Positions 26,042 through 34,892 of a stretch of DNA of 64,000 nucleotides are shown here, piece after piece. The notes beneath the pieces were generated by a model. It was not told the DNA's origin. It did not search any database and was given only the letters and a program-made list of their open reading frames with translations. A program made the translations under genes and the position numbers. The stretch lies in contig CAZDWZ010000004.1 of assembly GCA_964509425.1 (NCBI GenBank), positions 62,001 through 126,000 of the forward strand, in the 5' to 3' direction. The DNA comes from CAZDWZ01 sp964509425 (lineage in GTDB: Bacteria > Bdellovibrionota_C > UBA2361 > SZUA-149 > CAZDWZ01). Each line of letters opens with the position of its first letter. Position 1 is the stretch's first letter.

Positions 26042-27558
26042 TCGAATTTGACCCCTTGCGCGAGCGGGAGCTCGTCACTCCAGTTAATGGTCGTCGTCTG
26101 ACGTCGCATGTAGGCCTTCCAGGAATCCGAACCGGCTTCTCGGCCACCGCCCGTATCCTTTTCTCCGCCGAATGCACCGCCGATTTCAGCTCCTGAGGTT
26201 CCGATATTAACGTTCGCGATTCCGCAGTCTGAGCCGCCGGAAGACAGAAATTCCTCAGCGAGACGAATCGATTCCGTGAAAATCGCGGAGCTGAGACCCT
26301 GACGAACCTCGTTGTTCTTGAGAATCCCATCTTTCACACCAGAAATCTCCTGAACGTAGAGTATGGGGGCGAAAGTCTCGTCTCTCATGATGTCGAGTGT
26401 TTTCGGCGCGAGAATGATGACTGGTTGAACGTAGTTTTCTCCGGGCATTCCGCTCAATTTTTCACCACCGTAAACGACCTTTCCTCCTTCGGCCTTCGCT
26501 CGTTCAATTGCGGCAAAGTGTTGTTCCACCGCTGTTTTGTGTATGAGAGGCCCGACAAGTGTTCCGGCTTGAAGTGGATTTCCGATTGGAAGGTTGGAAT
26601 ACGCGGATTTTAATCGCTCGAGTAACGGCTCGAGTACGGGAGTCTCGACGAGCAGCCGCCGGATCGATGTGCATCGCTGTCCCGCGGTTCCGACCGCGCC
26701 GAACACCACGGCACGAGACGCGAGCTGCATGTTCGCGTCCTTCAAGACGACGACCGCGTTATTCCCACCGAGCTCCAGCAAGCTCCGGCCGAGACGCTTC
26801 GCGACCCTTGCGGAAACATCGCGGCCCATTCGGGTGGAGCCGGTGGCGCTGATGAGGGGAAGGCGCATGTCGTCCGCAAGCTTCACGCCGAGGGGAGCTC
26901 CTCCGTTTATCATTGAGAATACGGCCGGAAATCCGTGCCGGGCAGCGACGTTTGCGCAGATTTTGATAAGAGCGATCGCCGAGAAAGGGGTGAGTTCCGA
27001 AGGTTTCCAGACGACTGAGTTCCCGCAAACGGCGGCAATACAAGCATTCCAGGCCCACACCGCCATCGGGAAATTAAATGCCGTGATCACCCCAACCGGG
27101 CCCAGCGGATGCCATTGCTCATACATCCGGTGGCGTGGCCGCTCGGAGTGCATGCTAAGCCCATAGAGCTGGCGCGAAAGTCCCACTGCAAAATCAGCTA
27201 TGTCGATGACTTCTTGCACTTCGCCCAGCGCTTCCGGAAGAATCTTTCCAGCTTCGAGTGAAATGAGCTCCCCGAGCTCGGCCTTATGTTTTCTTACCTC
27301 GACGGCAATCTCTCGAATAATTTCGCCGCGAAGAGGAGCAGGGCAATTGCGGAAACTGAGGAACGCGGATTCCGCCGCTGAAATCACTTTCTCGTATTCT
27401 TCTGGAGAAGTGCCGCAAACGGACCCGAGAGGAGTCCCGTCGATCACTGAATACCGTGGTTCGGCAGCTCCGCTCTTCAACCATTCCCCGCAGAATGTCC
27501 CACTTTGCTCATCTGAAATGCCGAGAGCGATCAATTTTTCTTGGGTTTTGTGCTTCAT
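26038..27558 (-). CDS. Aldehyde dehydrogenase family 7, alpha-aminoadipate semialdehyde dehydrogenase
   Basis: NAD-dependent enzyme oxidising 2-aminoadipate 6-semialdehyde to 2-aminoadipate in lysine breakdown. The 506 residues show WHPLGPVGVITAFNFP, SATGSTRMGRDV, the general base in LELGGNNAVVV, and the catalytic Cys in GAVGTAGQRCTSIRRL. NVNIGTSGAEIGGAFGGEKDTGGGREAGSD near the C-terminus is characteristic of ALDH7 (antiquitin). Divergent transcription from a lysine 6-aminotransferase strongly supports this substrate, because that enzyme makes the semialdehyde. Confidence 0.92.
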   Translation of the reverse strand: MKHKTQEKLIALGISDEQSGTFCGEWLKSGAAEPRYSVIDGTPLGSVCGTSPEEYEKVISAAESAFLSFRNCPAPLRGEIIREIAVEVRKHKAELGELISLEAGKILPEALGEVQEVIDIADFAVGLSRQLYGLSMHSERPRHRMYEQWHPLGPVGVITAFNFPMAVWAWNACIAAVCGNSVVWKPSELTPFSAIALIKICANVAARHGFPAVFSMINGGAPLGVKLADDMRLPLISATGSTRMGRDVSARVAKRLGRSLLELGGNNAVVVLKDANMQLASRAVVFGAVGTAGQRCTSIRRLLVETPVLEPLLERLKSAYSNLPIGNPLQAGTLVGPLIHKTAVEQHFAAIERAKAEGGKVVYGGEKLSGMPGENYVQPVIILAPKTLDIMRDETFAPILYVQEISGVKDGILKNNEVRQGLSSAIFTESIRLAEEFLSSGGSDCGIANVNIGTSGAEIGGAFGGEKDTGGGREAGSDSWKAYMRRQTTTINWSDELPLAQGVKFE

Positions 27559-27695
27559 AAAAATTTATCCGCTTGCGGTCTTGGGGCTTTTTCATTGCAT
27601 CATAACAATGAACTCCGAGAGAAGGGGGACCAATCCGGTTTCTCCGGAGCAAGGAATTACTGATCTTGACGGCTCGGCTGTCCCGGGCAGCGCCT

Positions 27696-27735
27696 CGAAT
27701 TGTTCGTGACATAATGTCACGAATTGTTCGAACAA
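27696..27735. promoter_or_regulatory. Nested palindromic operator between ALDH7 and lysine aminotransferase genes
   Basis: Two exact copies of CGAATTGTTCG (27696-27706 and 27720-27730) stand 24 bases apart. Between and partly over them lies a 21-base palindrome with arms TTCGTGACAT / ATGTCACGAA around one central A (27703-27723), and the right repeat continues into the perfect palindrome TTGTTCGAACAA (27724-27735). It sits in the divergent intergenic region, 33 bases before the likely lat start. This layout suggests a dimeric regulator binding at two sites. The regulator is not encoded in the window. Confidence 0.65.
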
Positions 27736-27767
27736 GGCACTACGAAGATTTTTGGAAGAGGCTTCTC

Positions 27768-29099
27768 ATGCGCGTTACGGCAGAACAGACCCATCAAATT
27801 ATCAGCGAAGTTATGCTCGCTGATGTGTTTCCGATCGTTATCGACATCGAGCGAAGCGAAGGAAATTACATTTGCGATGCAATCACGGGAAAGAAATTTC
27901 TCGATTGTTTCAGCTACATTGCGAGCAATCCAATCGGTCATAATCATCCGGGGATGTTTGAGCCGGATTTTGAACGAAAACTTCTCCGTGTGGCGCGCAC
28001 CAAGCCATCTTGTTCCGATGTTTACCTCGTCGAGTTTGCCGAATTTGTTCAGGCGTTCAGACGGATGGCGATGCCCGCGCCTTTTTCTCACCTGTTCTTG
28101 GTGGAGGGAGGTGCGGTCGGAGTTGAGAACGCTATGAAAACCGCTTTCGACTGGAAGGTGCGCCTCAATAAGCGAAAAAACCCTGGTGAAGAGCGTGGGA
28201 GTAAAATTCTGCATTTCGAGCAGGCATTCCACGGCCGCTGCGGATACACTCTCAGCGTCACGAATACCGCAGACCCGAAAAAGACAAAGTTCTTCCCGAA
28301 GTTTCGGTGGCCACGGGTCGTAAACCCGAAGCAAACTTTTCCACTGACGGTGCAGAATGAAGCGGCTACGAAAGAGCGTGAAGCAGAAGCCGAAGCGCAA
28401 ATTCGCACAGCGTTCCAAGATAACGACGGCGAAATCGCCGCCATTCTCATAGAGTCGATCCAAGGCGAGGGCGGGGACAATCATTTCAGGCCGGAATTCC
28501 ACCGGAAGCTTCGCTCACTTTCCGACGAGTATGAAGCTCTGCTTATCTATGATGAGATTCAGACCGGAGCCGGGTTGACGGGAACCTTCTGGGCTTTTGA
28601 GCAGTTTGGAATGCAGCCGGACATCATCTGTTTTGGGAAGAAGCTCCAAGTCTGCGGCATCGTCGCTGGACCAAGGATTGATGGGGTGGAAAACAACGTA
28701 TTTGTCGAAAAGTCACGAATCAATTCGACGTGGGGCGGCAGCCTTACGGATATGGTCCGGGCGACGCGATATCTCGAAATTATGGAATCAGAGCGTCTCC
28801 TCGAAAATGCCAAATCGACGGGCGCGATTCTTCAACAGCACCTCGGAGCACTGCAATCTGAATTTCCCGAGTTTGTGATGAATGTTCGAGGGCTTGGTCT
28901 GATGTGCGCATTCGACCTCAAGACGGCCGAGATGCGCGATGCTCTCGTGAATGAGATGTTCAAGAGAGAGGTTATCGTCCTCAAGTGCGGAGAGAAGGCG
29001 CTGCGACTCCGTCCATCGCTCACGTTTAAAGAGCCCGATGTTCGCGAGTTCATGGACCGGCTGCGACAGTCAGTCGCAGCGGTACTCGCCAAGCTCTAA
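27768..29099 (+). CDS. lat: L-lysine 6-aminotransferase
   Basis: PLP enzyme moving the epsilon-amino group of lysine to 2-oxoglutarate, giving 2-aminoadipate 6-semialdehyde. From the ATG at 27768 (GAAGAGG about 8 bases upstream) it has 443 residues. Marks: FLDCFSYIASNPIGHNHP, FLVEGGAVGVENAMKTAFDW, FHGRCGYTLSVTNT, ESIQGEGGDNHF, LIYDEIQTGAGLTGTFWA, and the PLP lysine in ICFGKKLQVCGI. The sequence follows bacterial LAT rather than ornithine or acetylornithine aminotransferase. Longer frames upstream would place the operator inside the gene, supporting this start. Confidence 0.92.
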   Translation: MRVTAEQTHQIISEVMLADVFPIVIDIERSEGNYICDAITGKKFLDCFSYIASNPIGHNHPGMFEPDFERKLLRVARTKPSCSDVYLVEFAEFVQAFRRMAMPAPFSHLFLVEGGAVGVENAMKTAFDWKVRLNKRKNPGEERGSKILHFEQAFHGRCGYTLSVTNTADPKKTKFFPKFRWPRVVNPKQTFPLTVQNEAATKEREAEAEAQIRTAFQDNDGEIAAILIESIQGEGGDNHFRPEFHRKLRSLSDEYEALLIYDEIQTGAGLTGTFWAFEQFGMQPDIICFGKKLQVCGIVAGPRIDGVENNVFVEKSRINSTWGGSLTDMVRATRYLEIMESERLLENAKSTGAILQQHLGALQSEFPEFVMNVRGLGLMCAFDLKTAEMRDALVNEMFKREVIVLKCGEKALRLRPSLTFKEPDVREFMDRLRQSVAAVLAKL

Positions 29100-29136
29100 A
29101 GGCTCTTTGCGGAGAAGGGAAGCGGGAGAAACCCGC

Positions 29137-29394
29137 TTAGCCGTTTCCAAACGGATCTTCTTGAGCCGATTCAGTTGCCATTTCAGGCGTTTCCGGAATC
29201 ACAATCTCATCCATCACTGGCGCAGACGCATTCTCGATGCAGTGGGTAGTCACGTTTGCCTCTCCGGCGACAAAACCGGCTTCGAGTTCGCCAGATTCAC
29301 ACTGCTCACTCGGCTGCTGCTCGTCTGCAAGTGCCGTGCCTGCTGGCAGCAAGGTCAGCAATCCTGAGAGTGCGATTTTTCCGATTATTTTCAT
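29137..29394 (-). CDS. Small secreted acidic protein
   Basis: An 85-residue product with a clean signal peptide (IIGKIALSGLLTLLPAGTALA, cleavage near residue 23) and an acidic mature part of about 60 residues with two cysteines (SEQCESGE and TTHCIEN) that may form one disulfide. It ends GNG. I recognise no family. It is the last gene of the minor-pilin operon, 23 bp after the PilX-like gene, so a role at the cell envelope or pilus is possible but unproven. Confidence 0.6.
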   Translation of the reverse strand: MKIIGKIALSGLLTLLPAGTALADEQQPSEQCESGELEAGFVAGEANVTTHCIENASAPVMDEIVIPETPEMATESAQEDPFGNG

Positions 29395-29417
29395 TTGCGT
29401 TATCTCCTTTCCCTTCT

Positions 29418-31232
29418 TTATTGCTCGAAATCCCGGATGAACAACTCTTCTCTCAAATAAACGAACTGGAGCGAGAGAGGAGGGAGGTTCGCGGGGTTAT
29501 TAAAGCTGGTGTCGAAAACCGTGTTTCTGGTTGGCGCAGTGTAATACGGGCTGCCGTAGCGGTACTCGGGCGTTCCATGGTTCGGCATATCGAGACTCAC
29601 GAACGATCCGACCACGTTGACCGTTCTTCCGTTAAAATTCTCGTGCGCGTTGTTGAACATTCCCGACTGCATGTTTCCGCCTTGGCCTGCGGGACCGTTT
29701 ACGCCGCCCGTCGTCCCGCTGCCGGCGACGATTGCAGCGTTAATCGTCGTGGTTCCAGTGACGTTCCGGTTCGCATAGCTCGTATTGCTGTCGGCCCACT
29801 GGTTCGAGAGAAAATGCCATTGATCGCCCACGAGCGCGGCAGGTTTCTTGTTGACGGAGTTGAAGTCTCCACGGGTGAAGAGCACTTGGTCGGTTGCGAT
29901 CGCGATTCCCCGAACTACCGGCGCCAGAGCCGTTGTCGAACGAATTTCCGCGGCATTTTTTATTCGAACTCCGTAGCGGTTTCTCGCTGCAGAATTCGGT
30001 CCGATTACCGTCGCATGAATCACTATGCCGCCGTCGGTATTGTCGTTCAACAACTTTGCAGCTCCAAGCCACGCCGTGCCGTTTAGGCAGTTCAAAAGTG
30101 ACGTCAGATCAATGTCGAGAATGCGCATGTCAGCGCCGGTAGGAGCGTTGATTCGATAGTTTCTAAAACTCGCTGAAGTGACCGGACTTCCGAGGCACGC
30201 CGCTAGTGCAGTTGTTTTGAGGATGTCCTTGGTGGACGCCGAGGCGTTTCCAACAACAATTATGCCATTTGATGAGACTGTCGTGTCAGGGTTTTCGCTG
30301 GCGTTCAAGATCAGTGCAAGTCTGAGATCTGCACGGTCCCAAAAGACGTGTCCCGGTCCGGCTTCAAAGCTGGAAACCGGGGGCGTGGTGACCTTCGCAA
30401 AGCCGACAATCACGTTATTGTTAAACGAGGTCAGCTGACTTTGAACCAGAGTTGAGCGCGTATTTCCGCTCCCGCAGTTTCCGAGGTTCAGGTAGGTCGT
30501 CGGGTTCGTGGCGCGCACTGAGTTCGGGTCGCACGTGTTGTCGTCCTTAAAGCCCCGATACAGCGTTCCGGACACGGTGAGCTGTCCGTTGACACTGAGA
30601 CCGTTGGGATTCGTTCCACCGCTGTTAATATACATGTCATAGTTCATGTGCATCGGGCCGGTGATCGTCGATGCGGTCGCAGGAGAGAGTTCGTAATCTT
30701 TATTCATAAAGTACGAGAACTGATAGAGAGGAATATTCCGGCTCCGAAATTTCAACTCGAGAATCGACTCGAGCTGATTCGTCGTTGTATTTCTGGCCTC
30801 GGCATGAGTGGTATAGCGATACTCATACGCGGTCAGTCCATTAAATTTTTCGCCGGCCGGAATTGTCGTCGTATACGGATTTGCCGGATCAGGTGTCACA
30901 TACGTCATCACCGTATGTGGGCCAAACGTGTAATTGGAACACGAAAAATCACCAGTGCCGTTGTTGTTGCCGGTGCATGGGTTCGTCAACGTCGGTCCAG
31001 TTCCCGACGGCACGTTAAATCCGATGAAAGCTTGGCGAACGTTTTCCGCACGAAGGTTTAAGCCGGCCTCAGCCGCATAAAAGCCGCCCATGCTGTCTTT
31101 TGCGTTTCGAGTGGTGGCGATCTCGACTTTAGTCGAGATCAGGTATGCGGCGGAAAGCGACATCAGAGCCGCAAGCATCATCAGCGTATACACCATTACG
31201 TAACCGCTCTCATTACCCTTCGTATACTTCAT
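29418..31232 (-). CDS. PilX-like pilus assembly protein
   Basis: A 604-residue protein with a type IV pilin-like N-terminus: GNESGYVMVYTLMMLAALMSLSAAYLI, then FYAAEAGLN, which together mark the PilX N-terminal domain. The normal +5 Glu is not present (YVMVY). The large mature domain is Asn/Thr/Ser-rich, with turns and short strands suggestive of a beta-structure (LSVNGQLTVSGTLYRG), and may be adhesive. It would be inserted in the inner membrane and possibly join a pilus tip. It lies 9 bp after the PilW-like gene. Confidence 0.78.
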   Translation of the reverse strand: MKYTKGNESGYVMVYTLMMLAALMSLSAAYLISTKVEIATTRNAKDSMGGFYAAEAGLNLRAENVRQAFIGFNVPSGTGPTLTNPCTGNNNGTGDFSCSNYTFGPHTVMTYVTPDPANPYTTTIPAGEKFNGLTAYEYRYTTHAEARNTTTNQLESILELKFRSRNIPLYQFSYFMNKDYELSPATASTITGPMHMNYDMYINSGGTNPNGLSVNGQLTVSGTLYRGFKDDNTCDPNSVRATNPTTYLNLGNCGSGNTRSTLVQSQLTSFNNNVIVGFAKVTTPPVSSFEAGPGHVFWDRADLRLALILNASENPDTTVSSNGIIVVGNASASTKDILKTTALAACLGSPVTSASFRNYRINAPTGADMRILDIDLTSLLNCLNGTAWLGAAKLLNDNTDGGIVIHATVIGPNSAARNRYGVRIKNAAEIRSTTALAPVVRGIAIATDQVLFTRGDFNSVNKKPAALVGDQWHFLSNQWADSNTSYANRNVTGTTTINAAIVAGSGTTGGVNGPAGQGGNMQSGMFNNAHENFNGRTVNVVGSFVSLDMPNHGTPEYRYGSPYYTAPTRNTVFDTSFNNPANLPPLSLQFVYLREELFIRDFEQ

Positions 31233-31241
31233 GGAGGTTCC

Positions 31242-32126
31242 TCAGTTTGAAAGCGCCAAGATATTTCGTGGAAACGCGCGCACGTCCAAGGTGCGATTGA
31301 ACGTCTTCCGAGTTCCAACTTCGCTTCCCGTGAGCGACAGGTCGATCGATTTGATGTCGCTCCACTGATCGGTTCGGGCCCAAGCCGTCACGACCGAATT
31401 ATCGCTTTTCGTGATGTTCACTTGAAAGTTCGTGAGACCGAACATCACCTTCAAGGGATTGACGGTATCGCCATTTTTCACGATTTCCAGGCGATCGGAA
31501 ACCTTTGCAACGGAAAGCTCCTCGATGAGATAAATTGATGTGCTGGTCGTGCTGTAAGTATTAGCCCAGGTGCCAGCGTTTCGTGTGAGATAGTAAAGCG
31601 TGCCGGTGTCGGTCTCTGCGGTGTAGGTGAAAAACTCCCCCACTTTAGTCGTAACGTCGTAGATGAATGCTCGTGGCGAGCCGCCGTTCGCCGTGCGGTA
31701 GTTCCGCCAAGCATTATACGTTGTGGTCACGTTCGTCCGTACACAACCGGCGGGGGCTCCTCCTGCCGTTGACGTAATGTAGATTCTGTTTGCTGCGCCG
31801 GTTCCGAGCGCTTGACAGAGAAATGGCGCTTCGGCAAGGAGACCTTTCCGTGAAATGACCGTATCCGGTGCGCCAGAGGTTCCGTTCACGAGCTCGATCG
31901 CCGGGAACGTCCTTGGGAGGAACTCTCCGGCTTCCGTGAAGTTGTTCGTGAGGATATTTGCGGCGCTTCGCAGGTTCTGATTGAGGCGAACGCGGATGAC
32001 GTCGTTGTGATACGTGACTTTGTACGAAAGGACAGTTGCGGTGAGCCCCTGGACGAGAATCAGGGAGAGAAACGTATAGACTAACAACTCAATCAGCGTA
32101 AATCCTGAGTCTTTTGCCCGTTTCAT
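31242..32126 (-). CDS. PilW-like prepilin
   Basis: A 294-residue prepilin with the classic cleavage and methylation motif SGFTLIELLVYTFLSLILV at residues 7-25, including Glu at +5. Cleavage after Gly by prepilin peptidase gives the N-methylated pilin. The size and the place between PilV-like and PilX-like genes match minor pilin PilW. The mature domain is Thr-rich with two cysteines (FLCQALG, GCVRTN) that may be bridged. It follows the PilV-like gene by only 3 bp. Confidence 0.82.
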   Translation of the reverse strand: MKRAKDSGFTLIELLVYTFLSLILVQGLTATVLSYKVTYHNDVIRVRLNQNLRSAANILTNNFTEAGEFLPRTFPAIELVNGTSGAPDTVISRKGLLAEAPFLCQALGTGAANRIYITSTAGGAPAGCVRTNVTTTYNAWRNYRTANGGSPRAFIYDVTTKVGEFFTYTAETDTGTLYYLTRNAGTWANTYSTTSTSIYLIEELSVAKVSDRLEIVKNGDTVNPLKVMFGLTNFQVNITKSDNSVVTAWARTDQWSDIKSIDLSLTGSEVGTRKTFNRTLDVRAFPRNILALSN

Positions 32127-32129
32127 GGA

Positions 32130-32504
32130 TCACCTCAGTGCCGTAAATACGGTGCTGAGCGTCACGAGAGATTTGTTCTTATAGCTCACCGTTACTGAGA
32201 GATGACGCGATGAAGTCGTGCAATAGGCGGGAGTCGCACAGTAGGTCGTCGTTGCGACAAAGGTTCGGTTTCCTCGAACGATGTTCACCGAAGTGGTCCC
32301 CGATGTGGGGAGAGCGACCGGATCGCCTTGACGAAAGTCCTCGAGCATCTGCTGCGCAACCGTGGTCGCGACGGACTTTTGCTCCATGATGGTGTTGAAA
32401 TTCATGTTCTTGTATGAGCTCGTAGCAATCGCGCCGAGCGCTACCGCAAAGAGCGAAATCGAAATCATCACTTCTATGACCGAAAACCCCTTTTCTTCGC
32501 TCAT
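32130..32504 (-). CDS. PilV-like prepilin
   Basis: A 124-residue minor pilin starting at 32504, 4 bp inside the FimT-like gene. EKGFSVIEVMISISLFAVALGAI is a standard class III signal with +5 Glu and a hydrophobic helix. The short C-terminal domain has a Cys pair (YCATPAYCT) and ends in strands VTVSYKNKSLVTLSTVF. A longer frame upstream is antisense-like filler overlapping the FimT gene. The protein is probably part of a priming minor-pilin complex. Confidence 0.82.
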   Translation of the reverse strand: MSEEKGFSVIEVMISISLFAVALGAIATSSYKNMNFNTIMEQKSVATTVAQQMLEDFRQGDPVALPTSGTTSVNIVRGNRTFVATTTYCATPAYCTTSSRHLSVTVSYKNKSLVTLSTVFTALR

Positions 32505-32971
32505 AACTTCCGCACGCCTCCACCAAGAACAACTTCTATGGTGCTGGTCCGACCGAGCGAATCGGATAGGGTAACCTGAACGGAGCCGTTGGCGAATCCC
32601 CGGCTGTCGAAGCACACGCTCCAATTTGAAGACCCCATCGTGGTACCGTTCGGCAGCTTCATACTCAGGGAAGTGTCGGTTGTTTTGGTCGCGGTGGAGC
32701 ACAAAGCGGAGTATTGAGCTCTGATTTGCGTGGTGCTGGTTGCGCTTACCGTATACGCGATTGTCCCGGTGAGAGCCTTCGCGCGTGCTTCTCGAAGATA
32801 GGCGACGATCCCGTCGGCCGCGAATTCCGAAGAATCGTTTATGGAACGAAACTGAGAGATGGCTGTCCCGGCCATTACGCTCACGACGAGGAACGCAGTG
32901 ATGAGGTCGACCACGGCGATCCCGGTTTCGCCTCGCGTTGCCTTGGTCCAAAATCTTAAAAACGATTTCAT
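32501..32971 (-). CDS. FimT/GspH-like prepilin with atypical +5 residue
   Basis: A 156-residue minor pilin starting at ATG 32971. RGETGIAVVDLITAFLVVSVMAGTAI gives a hydrophobic pilin helix, but the signal is unusual: cleavage after Gly would leave Asp rather than Glu at +5. The globular domain has FAADGIVAYLREARAKALTG, the layout of GspH/FimT, two cysteines, and a C-terminal strand ending GVRKL. It is the first gene of the operon FimT-PilV-PilW-PilX-small secreted protein. A longer frame up to 33193 has no pilin-like start. Confidence 0.78.
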   Translation of the reverse strand: MKSFLRFWTKATRGETGIAVVDLITAFLVVSVMAGTAISQFRSINDSSEFAADGIVAYLREARAKALTGTIAYTVSATSTTQIRAQYSALCSTATKTTDTSLSMKLPNGTTMGSSNWSVCFDSRGFANGSVQVTLSDSLGRTSTIEVVLGGGVRKL

Positions 32972-33419
32972 ATCTGCTGCTGGTTCTTTGAGTCCGGTTG
33001 GTGGAGCGCTCTCGAGAGGTTTGCTCCCGTAGAGTAGTTTCCACAAATAGGTGGTCGGTGTCCGGGGGGGCCAACTTGAGTAGTTGCCCCATAGCTCGAA
33101 GCCCACAATTTCCCTTGAGGGATTCCTATAGAACCCCGTTTCGGCTTGAATTTTCCGCCTGGATTCCAAAGGGGAAATAGGAAGAGTAGTCACCGCCGCG
33201 ATGCGGCGAGGAGGTTGTCCACGAGGAGACGTTCCTTAGTACTACTACTTATTTTTCCGCTCGTATGAGGTTCTCGGAGCCTCCAACCCGCCTTTCGCGC
33301 AAGCTCGTTTAGGGGATTCTAAAATCCCGCGTTCTCATGAGGACCCGCCAATTTCACGATTCATTAGGAGGAAGATTAGTTCCATCACAGAAGTGCTCTC
33401 ACAGTAGAGCGAGGTAGTT
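32972..33419. promoter_or_regulatory. Divergent regulatory region between pilin operon and PilX-like gene
   Basis: This 448-base gap must hold promoters for both directions. I see two compact hairpins, CGCCGC-GAT-GCGGCG (33194-33208) and GGGATT-CTAA-AATCCC (33313-33328), and an orphan AGGAGGAAG (33367-33375) with no start after it. The minus-strand leader before 32971 contains GGGAGCAAACC, faintly like part of a cyclic-di-GMP riboswitch, but I could not fit the full fold. No protein gene is seen. Confidence 0.4.
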
Positions 33420-34886
33420 ATGTTTAATTTCTCACAATCCAACCGGGACGAACGAGGCTACACCCTGGTGGCAGTAATCGTGGTGACCGCGTTCTGTTTG
33501 GTCCTGACCGGCGCCATGCTCGAGTATTCGAGGGACTCTGCCAGCCTTCGGAGCGTGACGACTTCAAACACCAAAAACTATTATGAAGTTGAGAAGACCA
33601 TCAACTCTGTAACCGCCTGGCTGCAGGAGAACTCAAAGAATATCGTGGGTGCTTTCAACTCCGCGAACTTCAATACGAACTTCGATCTTGGCTCGCCCGT
33701 GATTGGGTCGAACGTAGGAACCGGCTTTCAGGTCCCGACGCTGATCAAGATGAAGGGATCGAACAACTCAGTTCAGCTTACCAACAGCTCGTTTTTCGGA
33801 ACTTCGGCGTTTCCGGCGACCAACCACATTGATACGAATGCTCCGTTTAATGCCGTTACGGCTTTCAGCGCTGCGAACTTTGGACAGGTTGCCATTCGGA
33901 TCCTCGTCGTCTGGGCACGGAGCACCGATTCCAACTACGAACCGATCTTTCGGGTAGATGCGATCACCGGGAGCGATCCTCAGCGCGGCGTGCATGGAAT
34001 CAATTTCGTTCGGTCCGACCTCATCACCAGCACGGTGGGATTCGGTTACTTCGCGGGGAGCGGAGAGTTCGTCACCAACACCCCAAACAATACCTGCAAC
34101 TCCTATCAATACACTTGGAACGCGGGGACCAGCACCTGGAGTCGAGGGGCTTCGCGGGCAAACTGCATGATTCTGGGCGCCGATGATCTCCGCTTCGCGG
34201 CGAAGATCTGGGGAAACGCGTTGACCAACAAGTCTGACGGAATTTCGTTCACGCATAACGGCGCCGTCTCGGGCAACAAATGTCAGACCACATTCTGCCA
34301 CGCCTATTCGCTTCCAGTTCAGATTCCATGGGCGGTAAATTGCGGCATCTTAAATCAGGGCGACATAACCGCGGCGGCCACGACGACTATTGCGTCCGGG
34401 GCGACTCTGCCGAACCGCTGCTGGCGGGACGTGACGATCGGATCCAATAAAACCCTGGTTCTCGCGACGGCAAACACGCCGTACTACTTCCGAACTTTAA
34501 ACCTCCATAATAACGGCACGATTCGGTTCCCGACCGTGGGCCCAGGAAATAAATACATCATCTATGTCGAGGGCATCGACGGAAACAAAATTAACGGAAA
34601 CCAGCTTGTCGGAACGAACTTGGCTCCGCACCAGATAGAAATCAACGTTACCGGAAATATCAATCTGACCCTGAACGGCACGGCATCGATGCACGGAGTG
34701 TTCAACTGCGGCGCCGGCTCAACGGTCAGTCTGAGCGGAAACTTTGCCTTCTACGGAGCAATTCGCTGTAACGGAATTTCCGCGATAGGTAACGCCGTCT
34801 TCAACTACGACGAAGCGCTCGGTGTCGGCGGAACCGTTTCGGATATGCAATTCTCGCTCTACAAAGCGAGTCAGAGGTATAGGTAA
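33420..34886 (+). CDS. PilX-like protein with beta-helix-like C-terminus
   Basis: A 488-residue protein with DERGYTLVAVIVVTAFCLVLTGAML near the start, a pilin-like helix without +5 Glu, as in PilX proteins, and a long Asn/Thr-rich ectodomain. The last 120 residues show repeating strand-turn units (GNINLTLNGTASMHGVFNC, GSTVSLSGNFAFYGAIRC, SAIGNAVFNYDEALG), typical of the beta-helical tail of PilX-associated proteins. GAGG lies about 5 bases before ATG. It is divergent from the minor-pilin operon and may be cotransported. Adhesion is inference. Confidence 0.72.
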   Translation: MFNFSQSNRDERGYTLVAVIVVTAFCLVLTGAMLEYSRDSASLRSVTTSNTKNYYEVEKTINSVTAWLQENSKNIVGAFNSANFNTNFDLGSPVIGSNVGTGFQVPTLIKMKGSNNSVQLTNSSFFGTSAFPATNHIDTNAPFNAVTAFSAANFGQVAIRILVVWARSTDSNYEPIFRVDAITGSDPQRGVHGINFVRSDLITSTVGFGYFAGSGEFVTNTPNNTCNSYQYTWNAGTSTWSRGASRANCMILGADDLRFAAKIWGNALTNKSDGISFTHNGAVSGNKCQTTFCHAYSLPVQIPWAVNCGILNQGDITAAATTTIASGATLPNRCWRDVTIGSNKTLVLATANTPYYFRTLNLHNNGTIRFPTVGPGNKYIIYVEGIDGNKINGNQLVGTNLAPHQIEINVTGNINLTLNGTASMHGVFNCGAGSTVSLSGNFAFYGAIRCNGISAIGNAVFNYDEALGVGGTVSDMQFSLYKASQRYR

Positions 34887-34892
34887 TAAACT

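Noticed and set aside
32972..33193. Possible cyclic-di-GMP (GEMM) riboswitch ahead of the pilin operon
   Set aside because: GGGAGCAAACC and CAAAGAACC recall pieces of the motif, but I could not place both helices or the tetraloop receptor. A covariance model search is needed.
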